NCBI RefSeq assembly: GCF_003402535.2
Contig: NZ_AP025172.1
Location: 434,001-498,000, forward strand
Direction: 5' to 3'
Length of the DNA stretch: 64,000 bases
From: Cupriavidus sp. P-10
GTDB lineage: Bacteria > Pseudomonadota > Gammaproteobacteria > Burkholderiales > Burkholderiaceae
The notes under the pieces are model-generated. The model was not told the origin of the DNA, ran no database searches, and worked only from the letters and a program-made list of their open reading frames with translations. This document shows, piece by piece, positions 1-9,300 of this stretch. Numbering within the stretch: the first letter of the stretch is position 1; every line of letters starts with the position of its first letter. Made by a program: the position numbers and the translations under genes.

Positions 1-23
1 GTCCGTTGGGATCCTGCCGATCG

Positions 24-1151
24 TCAGCCAGGGCCAACGCAAGCCCCCAGTTGCGTCAGCAGATGAGCGAGCCTTGCTTGGGAACCAGTCTCGGTCTTGT
101 TAAAGATCATCTTGAGCTGCGTGCGAGCCGTCTCGTGCCCGATGGCGAGTCGCGCACTGGCTTCAGGCAATCCTATTCCCGCGGTGAGTAGGGTCGCCAG
201 CCGAGTTTCGGCTGGCGACAGGCCATATAAATCGCACAGCATATCCGACAAGAGAGGCGCCGCAGCGCCGGCCTCGTGTATGACCACCAGCGCGGCGGGA
301 CGCTGCCATGGCTCGGCCAGATGGTGGGCCGGTGGCAGAGGTAGCACGATGACGTCTGCGCTGTTCCCGCTGTTGTCGCAGGCATGCGTAGCCTGGGCCG
401 GGACGGTCTCGCACGGGTCGCAAGCCGAGGCCAACATCTCCTGGAGCGACCGCTTCATCCACCAACCGTCGTGGCTCACGAGTCCCGAGGAGACGCCATG
501 GCCTGCCAACAACCGCCTGACCCAACGTTCGCCACAGGCGTTGTGGAGTAGCACCTTGCCATCAGCGGCGACCGCGATCAGGCCAAAGGAAAGTCGCTCG
601 AGTACTTGTTCGGACAATTCGACAAGCGCGCGGGCCTCGTGCGCGCGCTGCCGCAGACGAAGTGCCTGGCGCAGGTGCGGGATCGCCCAGCCTATTCGGT
701 GCGCGTCGTCGGCCTGGTAGGGCGGGTGCCCGAGGGGCTTCTGGAGGAAAAAATAGATTTCCTGGCTCCGCTTGCGCTCGACCAGGCAAGCCATGACGGA
801 ACTCAGCCTGAAACCGTACATGAATTCCCGGTAAAAGGGTAGCCGCATCATGTTCGCTTGACCCAGTTCACGTGAATCGATATACCAGTCACCCTGGTCC
901 ATGTGGCGCATGTATGTGCGCGCCGGATCCTCGGCTTGGTAATGGCCATTGTAGGCGTCGACCAGTTCCTGGTTTTGGTCATATATCTCGTTGACCCGGA
1001 ACCGCTGGTTAATGGGTGTGAACTCGACTAGCGAGGCGTTCATGCTGTCGCTGGCGTCGCGCAACCGTACCAGGCCAGACTGCCAGGCGGTCTCGTCGAG
1101 GATGCCCTCGTACAGACCTCGTATGGTTTGAGATACCACTTCTTCGTTCAT
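24..1151 (-). CDS. LuxR-type helix-turn-helix transcriptional regulator
   Basis: A 375-residue protein with a long N-terminal sensory region and a C-terminal LuxR/GerE-like helix-turn-helix (GLSPAETRLATLL near residue 310, then a recognition-helix stretch HETARTQLKMIF). This is the usual architecture of ligand- or PAS-linked single-component regulators common in Burkholderiales. I chose the ATG at 1151 because a GGGGAAG ribosome-binding sequence lies just upstream; a GTG 12 bases further out is possible. The neighbours give no clear target, since the AraC gene beside it is transcribed the same way from its own region. The ligand is unknown. Confidence 0.8.
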   Translation of the reverse strand: MNEEVVSQTIRGLYEGILDETAWQSGLVRLRDASDSMNASLVEFTPINQRFRVNEIYDQNQELVDAYNGHYQAEDPARTYMRHMDQGDWYIDSRELGQANMMRLPFYREFMYGFRLSSVMACLVERKRSQEIYFFLQKPLGHPPYQADDAHRIGWAIPHLRQALRLRQRAHEARALVELSEQVLERLSFGLIAVAADGKVLLHNACGERWVRRLLAGHGVSSGLVSHDGWWMKRSLQEMLASACDPCETVPAQATHACDNSGNSADVIVLPLPPAHHLAEPWQRPAALVVIHEAGAAAPLLSDMLCDLYGLSPAETRLATLLTAGIGLPEASARLAIGHETARTQLKMIFNKTETGSQARLAHLLTQLGACVGPG

Positions 1152-1363
1152 CGGCTTCCCCACAATGCCGTCAGCGGTGCACCTGCAGAGCGCTGCCCCG
1201 TACAGCGTGACGGCCCACGTGCTCTGTCTGGCCTAGCCCCCCAATCGGGGGAATGCGTAGACGATAGGGGATCCGGCCCGTTCCCACTTGCGGTTTCTTG
1301 CGCAAAATTTGGGGCGCGGAAATTGCCCGCGCCTAAGCCGGCCTCATGGCGGGCAGGCCTGGC

Positions 1364-2302
1364 TTAGCTTGACTGCCTTCCGACACTGCGGCGAAACTCG
1401 CTTGGTGAAATTCGGCTAAATTTGCGGAAGGCTGCGAAGAACTGAGTGTAGGAATCGAAGCCGCAGGCGGCCGCCACATCGGCCAGTGGCATATGGGGGT
1501 GGCGCCGTATCAGCTTGCGTGCATACTCGATCCGGCAGATCAATACATATTGCCAAAGGCTGACCTGGCGTGTTTTGCGGAACATGCGGCACAGGTGGAA
1601 AGGGCTGACATGGATCGCCGCGGCGATTGTGTCGATAGTGAGCGGCTGGGCGAGGTGAGCGAGAATGAAATCGTCCAGCCGCGCGAGCGTGTGTCGGGAC
1701 AGAAGGCCACGCTGAGGCGTGACGGCCAGCGCTGTGGTGTTCGACACGCCGGCGCCATAGAGGAGGCCCACGCGCAAACTAATAGCCAGCAGCAAGGATT
1801 GCTCGTAAAGGCTACCGCCCACGCTACCACCCCTAACGTGTGCGTCGAGCGTCAGCACCAATTGCACAAGGCCGCTGTCGGCCCCGCCGGCGAAGTCGGA
1901 CTGCAGATCAGGTGCGCTGCGTTCGTGCGTCTGTTCATGAGCGTGGACAACGGCATCGGGTCGCACGGAAAAATAGACGGCATCTAGCGGCGCTGACCAA
2001 CTGCTCGACAGCGCGTCGCCAGCGGCGCGGAAGTAGACCCGTTTTGGCGCCATCGTCCCGTCCATTCCCCGTCCGTTGATTTGCCAACGAATCGGCACAG
2101 GATGGCGGGTGACCGGGATGGCCAAGCAGTGCACAGGCATGACCGTGGTGTCCAGGGCGCCGGCGGCGAGCACATGGCGCTCCAGTACAAAGCCGTCCCA
2201 GTGAGAGGAACCGCTGCCATAGCGGGGTGTGGTGGGGATAGCTGGCACGGTGCCGTTGCCGGTGGTGGCCAGCAACTGGGTGGGTGAAGGTGCTTGGCCC
2301 AT
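1364..2302 (-). CDS. AraC-family transcriptional regulator
   Basis: A 312-residue protein. The last ~100 residues form a typical AraC double helix-turn-helix (IAAAIHVSPFHLCRMFRK, then LADVAAACGFDSYTQFFAAF). The N-terminal two thirds look like a cupin-type effector domain with no motif I can tie to a ligand. It probably activates a nearby or distant catabolic operon, but no obvious target lies next to it. Start ATG at 2302. Confidence 0.88.
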   Translation of the reverse strand: MGQAPSPTQLLATTGNGTVPAIPTTPRYGSGSSHWDGFVLERHVLAAGALDTTVMPVHCLAIPVTRHPVPIRWQINGRGMDGTMAPKRVYFRAAGDALSSSWSAPLDAVYFSVRPDAVVHAHEQTHERSAPDLQSDFAGGADSGLVQLVLTLDAHVRGGSVGGSLYEQSLLLAISLRVGLLYGAGVSNTTALAVTPQRGLLSRHTLARLDDFILAHLAQPLTIDTIAAAIHVSPFHLCRMFRKTRQVSLWQYVLICRIEYARKLIRRHPHMPLADVAAACGFDSYTQFFAAFRKFSRISPSEFRRSVGRQSS

Positions 2303-3023
2303 GTGGTTGGCTCGATTAAAGTCGCCTTATCGCAGCGTTCGGATGGTCAGCTATCCAGTGCTCGGCATTCCGGTGCGCCGCCACCTACCAACTCTGAGGT
2401 AGCCATAAACGATATGGGCGCGTTGAAGTATACATACTTGGTCCGCACGCATCGGGGATCAACACCTCAGGTATCAACGCAAAGGCACGCGGATTGGACA
2501 GCTTGTGCATGTCGCGCGCGACAGTGCCTTCCATCGCGTAGGCAGGCAATCCGCTCCCAACAGAGCAGCATCAGCAGACGAGCCATTAGGATCTCCGGCG
2601 CGGGGCAAGGAAATTTGCGCGACGTACGGCATGCACGCCGGCAACTGGTGGCGATCCTTCTGTTGGCCCACCTGCCGCGTTGAAAGGGTACATGCCGCTA
2701 CTAATCGACATCTGTGATTCGCCCGCTCACACCGCGGCACTTCTTTGACGAGGGGGCGAAATGAGTGCGTGAATCATTCGCGTTTTCCGGCCCGAACTAG
2801 GATGCGCTCGAATTTTGGAGAGTGATTTCTAGACACCCAGCGATTTCATCGCTGGAAGCTGCAATAGCCGCCGGAAGGCACCTCGCGTGAAGAGAACAAG
2901 CGCCGCCCCTGAAGTCGGCGGGCAGGGGTGACGCTGCAGGCTCCCGTTGTAGGACCCCGCCTGATACCTGCGCCTTCGCCTCTGAGCTATCACAAAAGCA
3001 TAAGCACCAGCATGGAGGTCGTC
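2303..3023. other. Intergenic stretch, no convincing gene
   Basis: I see no complete gene. On the minus strand around 2440-2560 a short coding-looking stretch (YAMEGTVARDMHKLSNPRAF) follows a stop codon and has no start, so it may be a decayed gene of unknown family. No tRNA-like fold or strong terminator was noticed. Confidence 0.4.
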
Positions 3024-3251
3024 ATGCAACCCGGACTAGAGGATCTAAGAGACCTAGACGAAACGCATCTCGCCATAGAGCGAGTTGAGAAGCGCATCGT
3101 TGCGCAGGAATTGCGGATTGCGCAATTGAAAAGGGACCGTATCGAATGTGATTCCGCCGAGCGGCTACTGGCTACCATGCGCGACAGTCTCAAGGAGCTC
3201 ATCACGCATCGGGCGCTAATCGTGCATGCAATCGCCTATCGCGAGTCATGA
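3024..3251 (+). CDS. Small coiled-coil hypothetical protein
   Basis: A 75-residue, highly charged protein that is almost entirely predicted helix with heptad-like spacing (LAIERVEKRIVAQELRIAQL), suggesting a coiled coil. The ATG at 3024 is preceded by GGAGG at 5-base spacing; an ATG 12 bases upstream is less likely. No family was recognised. Its stop is followed directly by a DNA-ligase remnant on the other strand. Real because of the strong ribosome-binding site and consistent composition; function unknown. Confidence 0.55.
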   Translation: MQPGLEDLRDLDETHLAIERVEKRIVAQELRIAQLKRDRIECDSAERLLATMRDSLKELITHRALIVHAIAYRES

Positions 3252-3274
3252 GCGAATTCGGGCACCCGCTGGCA

Positions 3275-3530
3275 AAGAGGGCGCTACCACTTGGTTTCCC
3301 GAGATAGGCTTGCGGAGTACTGCCTTGCGACGCTCAAGCGGCTGGACGTACATCCTTCCCCTTGGCAACGAGCAGGTCGAACACGCAATAGACCACCAAG
3401 TCTGCACCCTTATACCAACGCTTGCGACGCGCGCGAGCGTGTAGGCGCTCGAAGTCGCTCGGCCGACATCGTCTAGCGCGCATACCTTGCCGTCTAGAAC
3501 GTAGCCAGCCGGGAGGGCAGACAGCGCCGA
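3275..3530 (-). pseudogene. Remnant of ATP-dependent DNA ligase (LigD-type)
   Basis: Reading the minus strand from about 3520 gives YVLDGKVCALDDVGR. After a one-base shift it continues DFERLHARARRKRWYKGADL then VVYCVFDLLVAKGKD, and after a further shift PLERRKAVLRKPI. This matches the adenylation-domain core of LigD-type ligases, including the LDGE-like motif (here LDGK) and the FDLL motif. Both ends of the gene are missing and at least two frameshifts are present, so it is a dead fragment. No Ku gene is visible in the window. Confidence 0.7.
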
Positions 3531-3597
3531 ACCGCCAGCGCCCGTGGTCTGCTACCGCGACGCCGCGGGACAGGGACGGGCAGGGCGAGATGCCCGA

Positions 3598-3619
3598 CTA
3601 GTACAACATCCCGTAAATA
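3598..3619 (+). repeat. IS630-element left inverted repeat with TA target
   Basis: The sequence CTAGTACAACATCCCGTAAA and two further bases (3598-3619) is the exact reverse complement of 5054-5075. The terminal TA is the duplicated target. Confidence 0.93.
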
Positions 3620-3655
3620 TCTTGAATAATTAATCACCTCGGATATCATGGCGGG

Positions 3656-4738
3656 ATGAGCCGAGGCCGCCAAGCTACGCCAGTGAAGCTGGCGAAGAAA
3701 GAAAGACAGGAATTGCTAGCGCTGATCGAGCGCAAGACGGCGCCGCAGCAGGATGTGATGCGGGCGCGAATCGCGCTGTGGGCCCACGAGGGCCACGCCA
3801 ATACAGCCATTGCGCGGGAACTGAGTGTCTCGGTGCAAACGGTCTGCCTGTGGCGCAAGCGCATTGCCCAGCAAGGTGCCCATGGCATCCGCGAGGGCGA
3901 GCGCAGTGGCCGTCCGCCGCGCATCACGCACGAGGCGCGACTGCAGTTGATCGCGCTGGCGTGTGAAACGCAAGAGCCTGAGGGACGAGTCACGCCCACG
4001 CTCGACGAGATTGTGGAGCGCGCGGTGGACCGTGGTGTTGTCGAGCAGATCAGTCGCAGCCAGGTGCAGCGCATTTTGCAGGCCGGCGACGTGCGTCCGC
4101 ACCGGGTCCAGCAATGGTTACATAGCCCAGACCCGGCCTTTCGCGAGAAGGTCAACGGGATTTGCAAGCTGTACCGCAAAGCACCTCGAAACGCGGTGGT
4201 ACTCAGTATCGACGAGAAGACCGGCATTCAAGCCATCGAGCGTAAGCACCCAGGACGCGCACCCGCACCGGGGCGGCTGCGTCGGCGTGAATTTGAGTAT
4301 ATTCGTCACGGCACCCAGGCGTTGATTGCCGCGCTGGACGTGCATACCGGACAGGTGCTGGCAGAATGCCGCGATCGGCGCACCCAGGAGGATCTGGTCG
4401 CCTTCATGGAGCGCGTGGCATGCGCGTACCCGGGCAAACAGGTGCACGTCGTGTGGGATAACCTCAACACCCATTGCGCCCAGGCCGTCTGGCAGGCGTT
4501 CAACGCGCGGCACGATGGGCGGTTTCACTTTCACTTCACGCCATTGCACGCGAGTTGGGTCAATCAGATCGAACTCTGGTTTGCCCGCTACGCGCGTCGA
4601 GTGCTGCGCCACGCGAGCCACACCAGCACCGCGCACCTGCGCGAGCGCACCGAGCAGTTTGTCCGCGCGCACAATCAGGTGGCCCGCCCGTTCAAATGGA
4701 GTTTCCGGGGCTATCCGCTACAAACCGGCGCATCGTAA
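3656..4738 (+). CDS. IS630-family DDE transposase
   Basis: A 360-residue transposase. The N-terminal ~80 residues hold a helix-turn-helix (AIARELSVSVQTVCLWRKRI) that should bind the element ends. The catalytic core shows the IS630 pattern: D186 in SIDEKTG, D268 in VVWDNLNTH and E306 in SWVNQIELWF. Length and motif order match intact family members, with no frameshift. The ATG lies 55 bases inside the left repeat. It cuts and pastes the element into TA dinucleotides. Confidence 0.95.
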   Translation: MSRGRQATPVKLAKKERQELLALIERKTAPQQDVMRARIALWAHEGHANTAIARELSVSVQTVCLWRKRIAQQGAHGIREGERSGRPPRITHEARLQLIALACETQEPEGRVTPTLDEIVERAVDRGVVEQISRSQVQRILQAGDVRPHRVQQWLHSPDPAFREKVNGICKLYRKAPRNAVVLSIDEKTGIQAIERKHPGRAPAPGRLRRREFEYIRHGTQALIAALDVHTGQVLAECRDRRTQEDLVAFMERVACAYPGKQVHVVWDNLNTHCAQAVWQAFNARHDGRFHFHFTPLHASWVNQIELWFARYARRVLRHASHTSTAHLRERTEQFVRAHNQVARPFKWSFRGYPLQTGAS

Positions 4739-4750
4739 TCGAGAATCGAC

Positions 4751-5050
4751 ATGCCAGCCTTACCCGCAAAACATTACGCTGCCGAATTGCAGCAGCAACT
4801 GCGCAGCCTGCTCGGCCACGAGCACATCATCACGCAAGCCTACGGGCGTCACCTGCTGATCAAACGTCTGGATGATGAGGAGCCGACCGTGGTGGCTCGG
4901 CTGACCGAACTCGGACGCAATCGTTATGGTTCCGCCTTTCGCACCCATAGCGGGCGTTGGGAACCGTTGCCAGGCACAGGCTCGCTCGACGAGATGGCCC
5001 AGCTGGTCGTCACGCTCCTGCATCCGTATTTGCAGCCCGATAATTATTAA
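4751..5050 (+). CDS. IS630 passenger ORF, unknown function
   Basis: A 99-residue protein encoded inside the IS630 element, 12 bases after the transposase stop and ending 3 bases before the right repeat. It is therefore carried by the element and probably co-translated with the transposase. It is soluble with no membrane segment; the central part reads RLDDEEPTVVARLTELGRN. I do not recognise the family. It could be an accessory transposition factor or cargo. Confidence 0.7.
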   Translation: MPALPAKHYAAELQQQLRSLLGHEHIITQAYGRHLLIKRLDDEEPTVVARLTELGRNRYGSAFRTHSGRWEPLPGTGSLDEMAQLVVTLLHPYLQPDNY

Positions 5051-5053
5051 AGC

Positions 5054-5075
5054 TATTTACGGGATGTTGTACTAG
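5054..5075 (-). repeat. IS630-element right inverted repeat with TA target
   Basis: Exact reverse complement of the left repeat at 3598-3619. It closes the element just after the second ORF's stop codon. Confidence 0.93.
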
Positions 5076-5906
5076 CCGCGGCGGACGGTCAATACCAAAC
5101 TACTCCTTTTGAAGCAGGATCGGCTTGCCCATCCCCTCTGCGCTGTTGTCACAACGGACGAGGTTAACAGTCGCCTGGTGAGATGAATTTTCGGCCACCC
5201 ACCGAAGTGGGGAAGCCAATGGACGCATTACGTGTAAGGATGTTTATCGGCGGGTCTGCGAACGCCCGTCGCACCCTTATGGCCCCTGAGCATTTGCCGG
5301 GGGTTTTCTTTTTGCTCGCCAATGCCTGTCGGGAAGAGTCTCGCGCAGGGGCCATGGACAGTCCCGGCGCGCAAAGCTTCCTCGATGCAAACGCCACCGT
5401 TGGCATTACGTGCAATCGGCGGTCGCCAAGAATTCGATGCCGGGCGTCAACGATGAGGTTGCTCTGATTGCAAAAAGCTCACTAGCGCACATTTTACGAT
5501 GTGAGGGCTTTTGGAAGCAATCCAACGCGCAAATTTGCCGACTTTGTATAACGGTGAGCGCCAAAGCATGGGAAGTAGAGCGAAGCGAAAGCCTGAACAG
5601 CAAAGCGAGAAGCAGGGCGTATCAGCCGCCGCCGCCCTCACCCCGGGAAGCAGCGCTGACAATAGCGATCCCAGGTCGCTAAGACGTAAAGAGTGACGCG
5701 TGTGCGAGGCAAGCCTCCATCCACGGCCGCATCACAGTCTGACCTCATAGTGGCGCATCAGACGGGTCCGCGGCCCACCTGGTACGGCGTTTGCGCCAGC
5801 GTTAGGGAGGCAGCCATTAGGCCGCGATAGAAGTGATCCAGCCACCCATTGGCCCTCACTACAGTGAGGCGCAAGGGTCTACCGCTTCTTTTTCACGGAG
5901 CTTTCA
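5076..5906. other. Intergenic stretch with one terminator-like hairpin
   Basis: No gene was recognised. At about 5283-5312 a CCCC/GGGG hairpin followed by TTTTCTTTTT looks like a rho-independent terminator on the plus strand. Several short ORFs here have unnatural composition and no homology I recognise. Confidence 0.4.
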
Positions 5907-6292
5907 TGACGCACTTCGTACCCTTCGAAATGCAGCATCTTGAAGCCGCATGCCGGGTGCTGGGTGACAGGCAGCGCGGCCTTACAGGCCCACAAATTGG
6001 AAGGCTGCTCAAGGAGATGGGACTGCCGGATCCGTGCCAAACCGCGACTAAGTGGAAGCGCCTATTTACAGCACTGGCGAGCGCACAGGCAAGCTATCGG
6101 GTAGGAAATCATCTGATATTGTTGATCAACCGCGCGACTCATGATTCGGACGGTTTTCGTTTGTGCCCGGAAGAACTAAATGTTGTGCTTTCATCTTCAG
6201 GCTTATATGTGCGCAAGGACGGCCGCGTTGCGTATCTGGCGGATGGTAAGAAAAGAGAGATCGTCGCTACGTTGCCTGGTGTCGACGCTTAG
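5907..6292 (+). CDS. TIGR02391/Ymh-like N-terminal domain protein, short form
   Basis: A 128-residue protein. It begins with a helix-turn-helix-like region (GLTGPQIGRLLKEMGLPDP followed by KWKRLF) and runs into GNHLILLINRATH and LNVVLSSSGLYVRKDGRVAY. This is the N-terminal pattern I associate with TIGR02391/abortive-infection type proteins. Family members normally carry a further C-terminal Ymh domain that is absent here; the gene stops right after the inter-domain stretch. The start ATG has a GGAG ribosome-binding site. It may be a truncated gene or a naturally short form. The functional guess (phage-response protein) is inference. Confidence 0.6.
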
Positions 6293-6722
6293 TTGGTAGC
6301 CTGATCATCCATTGGGATTGCTCGTGCAGACCTCTGTGGACTGTCTCGTGATGGTGCGTCAAAATCGAATCCGCTTGCGAGGTCGCGGCGCGTGCAGAAG
6401 TCGCCGAAATGGAGCGGCAGATCCTTGCTGCAGCGAAACGCCGACTTGCGACCAACTAACAGGAAGAAAACCCCGGGGTGGCACGCCGATGGCAGAAGAG
6501 AATGCACCCTCTCTGCGCTCGGCCAACCCTCCGATGTCACGGGTGCTCTGCGATTCTACAATCGCAGGCCCCAAGCGGAAGGTGCTCAAAAAATTGCGAT
6601 AGTATTCCGGACGACGATTCGTCAGGGGTGCGATAAAGAAAGATCTCTCGGCCAGGAAAGGCGAGAACTCTCATCGTTGCTAGTCTCTCCCATGGGAGCT
6701 AGCGCCAATGGCACGCGCGCCG
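6293..6722. other. Intergenic stretch with a coding remnant
   Basis: Around 6365-6455 the plus strand reads ARAEVAEMERQILAAAKRRL in frame up to a TAA. It resembles the helical tail of some lost protein, with a stop codon upstream and no start. Nothing else was recognised. Confidence 0.35.
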
Positions 6723-8273
6723 CTATTTGGCAAGCGGGCCAGGCGGGAGGATGCTGACGTCGTTGGGATTGACCAAGTCCGGCACGGTCCAGCCGCTCAG
6801 GTCATACTCGTCCATCGCTGAGCGCGCAAACGCCTTCATGCGCTCAAGGTTGCCGCTGTCCTGCGCCGCCGACAAGTTGGTCAGTCGGCTTGCGTCATTG
6901 CTGCCAATGTAGTTGATTTCGTACAACTCGTGGCGCGCGCCGAACTCGGTGCCGATGGCATCCCAAAGCATCTTCATCACCTTTACGCGCTCCTGTGCCG
7001 GGGCGCCGCCAGAGCCGCGAAGGTACTTGTCGAGGCAGGCGCGAATTTCGGGCACCTGGAAATCGTAGGCGTGCGAATTGATGTAGATGAGACCGCTGGC
7101 CACCACCTGTTCAATGATATTGCGAATGCGCGGCAGTGCCTCCTGGCTTAGCACGCGATATGCGCCGGCAAAGTGCGAATCGGGGCGGACATGGCCTTGC
7201 CATGGGACATCGCTCTTGGCCATCGCATCCGACAAGCCCCAGAAGGCATTGCGCCACGCGATCACCTCGCCCAACTGAACCTGAACGCCATGGAAGCCTC
7301 TGGTACCCGTGATCTCCAGCGCGCGCGCCAGCAGTCCGACAATAAAATCCAACTTGACCGCCACGCGCGTGCAGCCATGAAGCGACGCGCGTTCGAGGTA
7401 TCCGGAGCCGCATTGTGTACAGTCTTCCTGCGCGACCTCGCCGTGCATGAATACGTTTTCCCAAGGCACGAAGACATTGTCCATCACCAGGATGGCGTCG
7501 TTCTCGTCCAGTCGCGATGACAACGGATAGTCAAACGGGCTGCCGAGTACCGCCGCGCGGTATTCATTCGAGACCCGGCACAGCAGCTTTACGCCCGGCG
7601 TGTTGGTGGCCACTATGAACTTTGGCCCACGCGCCGGCATGGTGTCGACATGCGCCACGTAAATATAGTGGGTCAGCGCCGCGCCGGTCGCTACCACCTT
7701 GGCGCCGCTGACATAGATGCCGGCATCGTCCTCACCGACTACGCGTACGTACACCTCGGATGTGCACGATGGCGGCAGATCGCGGTCCACCGGCGGATTG
7801 ACAACGGCATGGCCCATAAACCAGGTTCTCTCTTGAGCCTTGCGGTACCACCGCCGTGCGTTGACTTCATAGCCTTTGTAGAAGTCTGCGTTAGCGCCTA
7901 GCGTGGCAAGGAAAGCGCCCTTATAGTCCGGCGACCGTCCCATCCAGCCCCAGGCGCGCTGCTGCCAGCAGGCGATCGCATTCCGTTGTGCGACTTGTTC
8001 GGCCACGTCGAGCGGCGCGCGGAAGAAGCGATGAGTGTACCCGCCCCACTCGGTTGGAACGCAGAGCACTGCATGGTGCGCCGGATCGTGTAGGGCCTGA
8101 TACAGGCGTGCGACCATTCGCGCCATATTGCGAAATGCAGGATGCTCTGCGACATTGCGCACACGTTCGCCATAGATCCAGATCTCTCTCGAATCATCGA
8201 GGCTACGCAGATACTCCGCGCCGGAGAAGGGAACATAGACCTGGTTATAGGCGCTGCGAAGATCGTCGAACAT
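6723..8273 (-). CDS. HpaB-family FADH2-dependent aromatic monooxygenase
   Basis: A 516-residue protein of the 4-hydroxyphenylacetate 3-hydroxylase large-subunit family (HpaB/PheA/TftD type), which uses reduced flavin and O2 to hydroxylate or dechlorinate phenols. Visible hallmarks are DFYKGYEVNARRWYRKAQ, the central SRLDENDAILVMDNVFVPWE and the C-terminal GSNDASRL region. Length is normal and the frame is intact. No flavin reductase (HpaC) gene lies in this window, so its FADH2 must come from elsewhere. The real substrate cannot be told from sequence; a phenolic compound is likely. Confidence 0.88.
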   Translation of the reverse strand: MFDDLRSAYNQVYVPFSGAEYLRSLDDSREIWIYGERVRNVAEHPAFRNMARMVARLYQALHDPAHHAVLCVPTEWGGYTHRFFRAPLDVAEQVAQRNAIACWQQRAWGWMGRSPDYKGAFLATLGANADFYKGYEVNARRWYRKAQERTWFMGHAVVNPPVDRDLPPSCTSEVYVRVVGEDDAGIYVSGAKVVATGAALTHYIYVAHVDTMPARGPKFIVATNTPGVKLLCRVSNEYRAAVLGSPFDYPLSSRLDENDAILVMDNVFVPWENVFMHGEVAQEDCTQCGSGYLERASLHGCTRVAVKLDFIVGLLARALEITGTRGFHGVQVQLGEVIAWRNAFWGLSDAMAKSDVPWQGHVRPDSHFAGAYRVLSQEALPRIRNIIEQVVASGLIYINSHAYDFQVPEIRACLDKYLRGSGGAPAQERVKVMKMLWDAIGTEFGARHELYEINYIGSNDASRLTNLSAAQDSGNLERMKAFARSAMDEYDLSGWTVPDLVNPNDVSILPPGPLAK

Positions 8274-9015
8274 GTTGATTGGCCTTCCTCAAATTATTCT
8301 GGCCTTGACGCCGGGCCAAGAGCATTCATGCCCATGTGTGTCGCTCGCAGCTGAAATGACGATACATTGCAACTCCATCTTTTAGACGAGGGTTCTGTGT
8401 GCTGGGCAACGGAATCAATGTCTTGTTGCCGGTGCAAACGATCATTTGACGGACTGTCGGCGGTGAACGGAATCTGGGTGGGTGTACGTGGAATCGTCGG
8501 AAATGTCAGTCAGACAATTCAAACATCGCTAAGTCTTTGCCGCACCGTGGCCGACGAATGGGACGCAGAGATGAGTTACAAGTGGGTACTGCGCTAACGT
8601 TTTGTAAACACTTCCTGCCTCGCGTCGCGACTACAGTCCATGCCAGGAGGAAATAGTTGGCATGCTAGGCATTGGCGTGGTCGATCGGGGGAGTGCGCAA
8701 GCCCGTGTCGAGGTAGGCATCGGCATTGGAGTGCCGGGTTATGCCGTGCCTGCTCCACCGCCACTCGTCTATTACGAACCCGTCCCCGTCCAATGTCGCC
8801 CCGCCTCTGGCGAGCGCGGCGTGCCTGGCCCGACCAACAGTGGCGCGAGCGCAAGTGGCGGGAACGTCGATCCTCGACCACACGAAAGTTGCTTGCAATA
8901 GAGCTTTGGCCTTCCTGCATAGGCTGACCGTAGCTCGGTTGCTTGGGAGCGGGAAACTAACGCCAACGGACGGGCGAGGTTGCCTTGTCCAGTTGAAAGG
9001 CACAGGAGTCTGAAG
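8274..9015. other. Intergenic stretch with a low-confidence proline-rich ORF
   Basis: Between 8662 and 8901 the plus strand encodes VGIGIGVPGYAVPAPPPLVY, a composition typical of small exported proline-rich proteins, but no signal peptide precedes it. It may be a 3' remnant. The rest of this stretch shows nothing I can name. Confidence 0.3.
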
Positions 9016-9300
9016 TTGGGTTCTACAGAAGCGGTACCTTGCTTATTATGTGCTGCATTAGCGCGACGATGGCGCGACCGACTAGATCATCGACATGGAA
9101 GTCGTATGTACCGTTGCGCCTCGTGCGGGGGACGATTCGCAGTTACCGCTGACGCGCTGCTCGCCATCGTGCAGGGTTGCTGGCATGCCGTTGAACTAAA
9201 GAATACGGTCAGGCAGCGGATTGCTGCCGGCACCCTGCCGCGCATTGAAGAGGTTGACGGCAAGCCGAACGTGATCGCAGTCGGCCGTCAATCATCGTGA
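9016..9300 (+). CDS. Small zinc-ribbon-like hypothetical protein
   Basis: A 94-residue protein with two CxxC pairs (CLLC near residue 9 and CASC near residue 34) separated by a basic stretch, which suggests a structural zinc site. I chose a TTG start at 9016 because AGGAG sits about 7 bases upstream; no ATG or GTG is better placed. The helical C-terminal half ends IEEVDGKPNVIAVGRQSS. No family was recognised and the neighbours give no clue. Confidence 0.45.
   Translation: MGSTEAVPCLLCAALARRWRDRLDHRHGSRMYRCASCGGRFAVTADALLAIVQGCWHAVELKNTVRQRIAAGTLPRIEEVDGKPNVIAVGRQSS

Larger units (their letters stand above)
3601..5072 (+). mobile_element. Complete IS630-family insertion sequence
   Basis: A 1472-bp element bounded by perfect inverted repeats: GTACAACATCCCGTAAATA at 3601-3619 and its reverse complement at 5054-5072. 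Both ends are flanked by TA (3599-3600 and 5073-5074) within a CTAG context. This is the TA target duplication expected of IS630/Tc1-mariner elements. It contains a DDE transposase gene and a second 99-codon ORF. Because ends, target duplication and transposase frame are intact, it is probably active or recently inserted. Confidence 0.93.
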
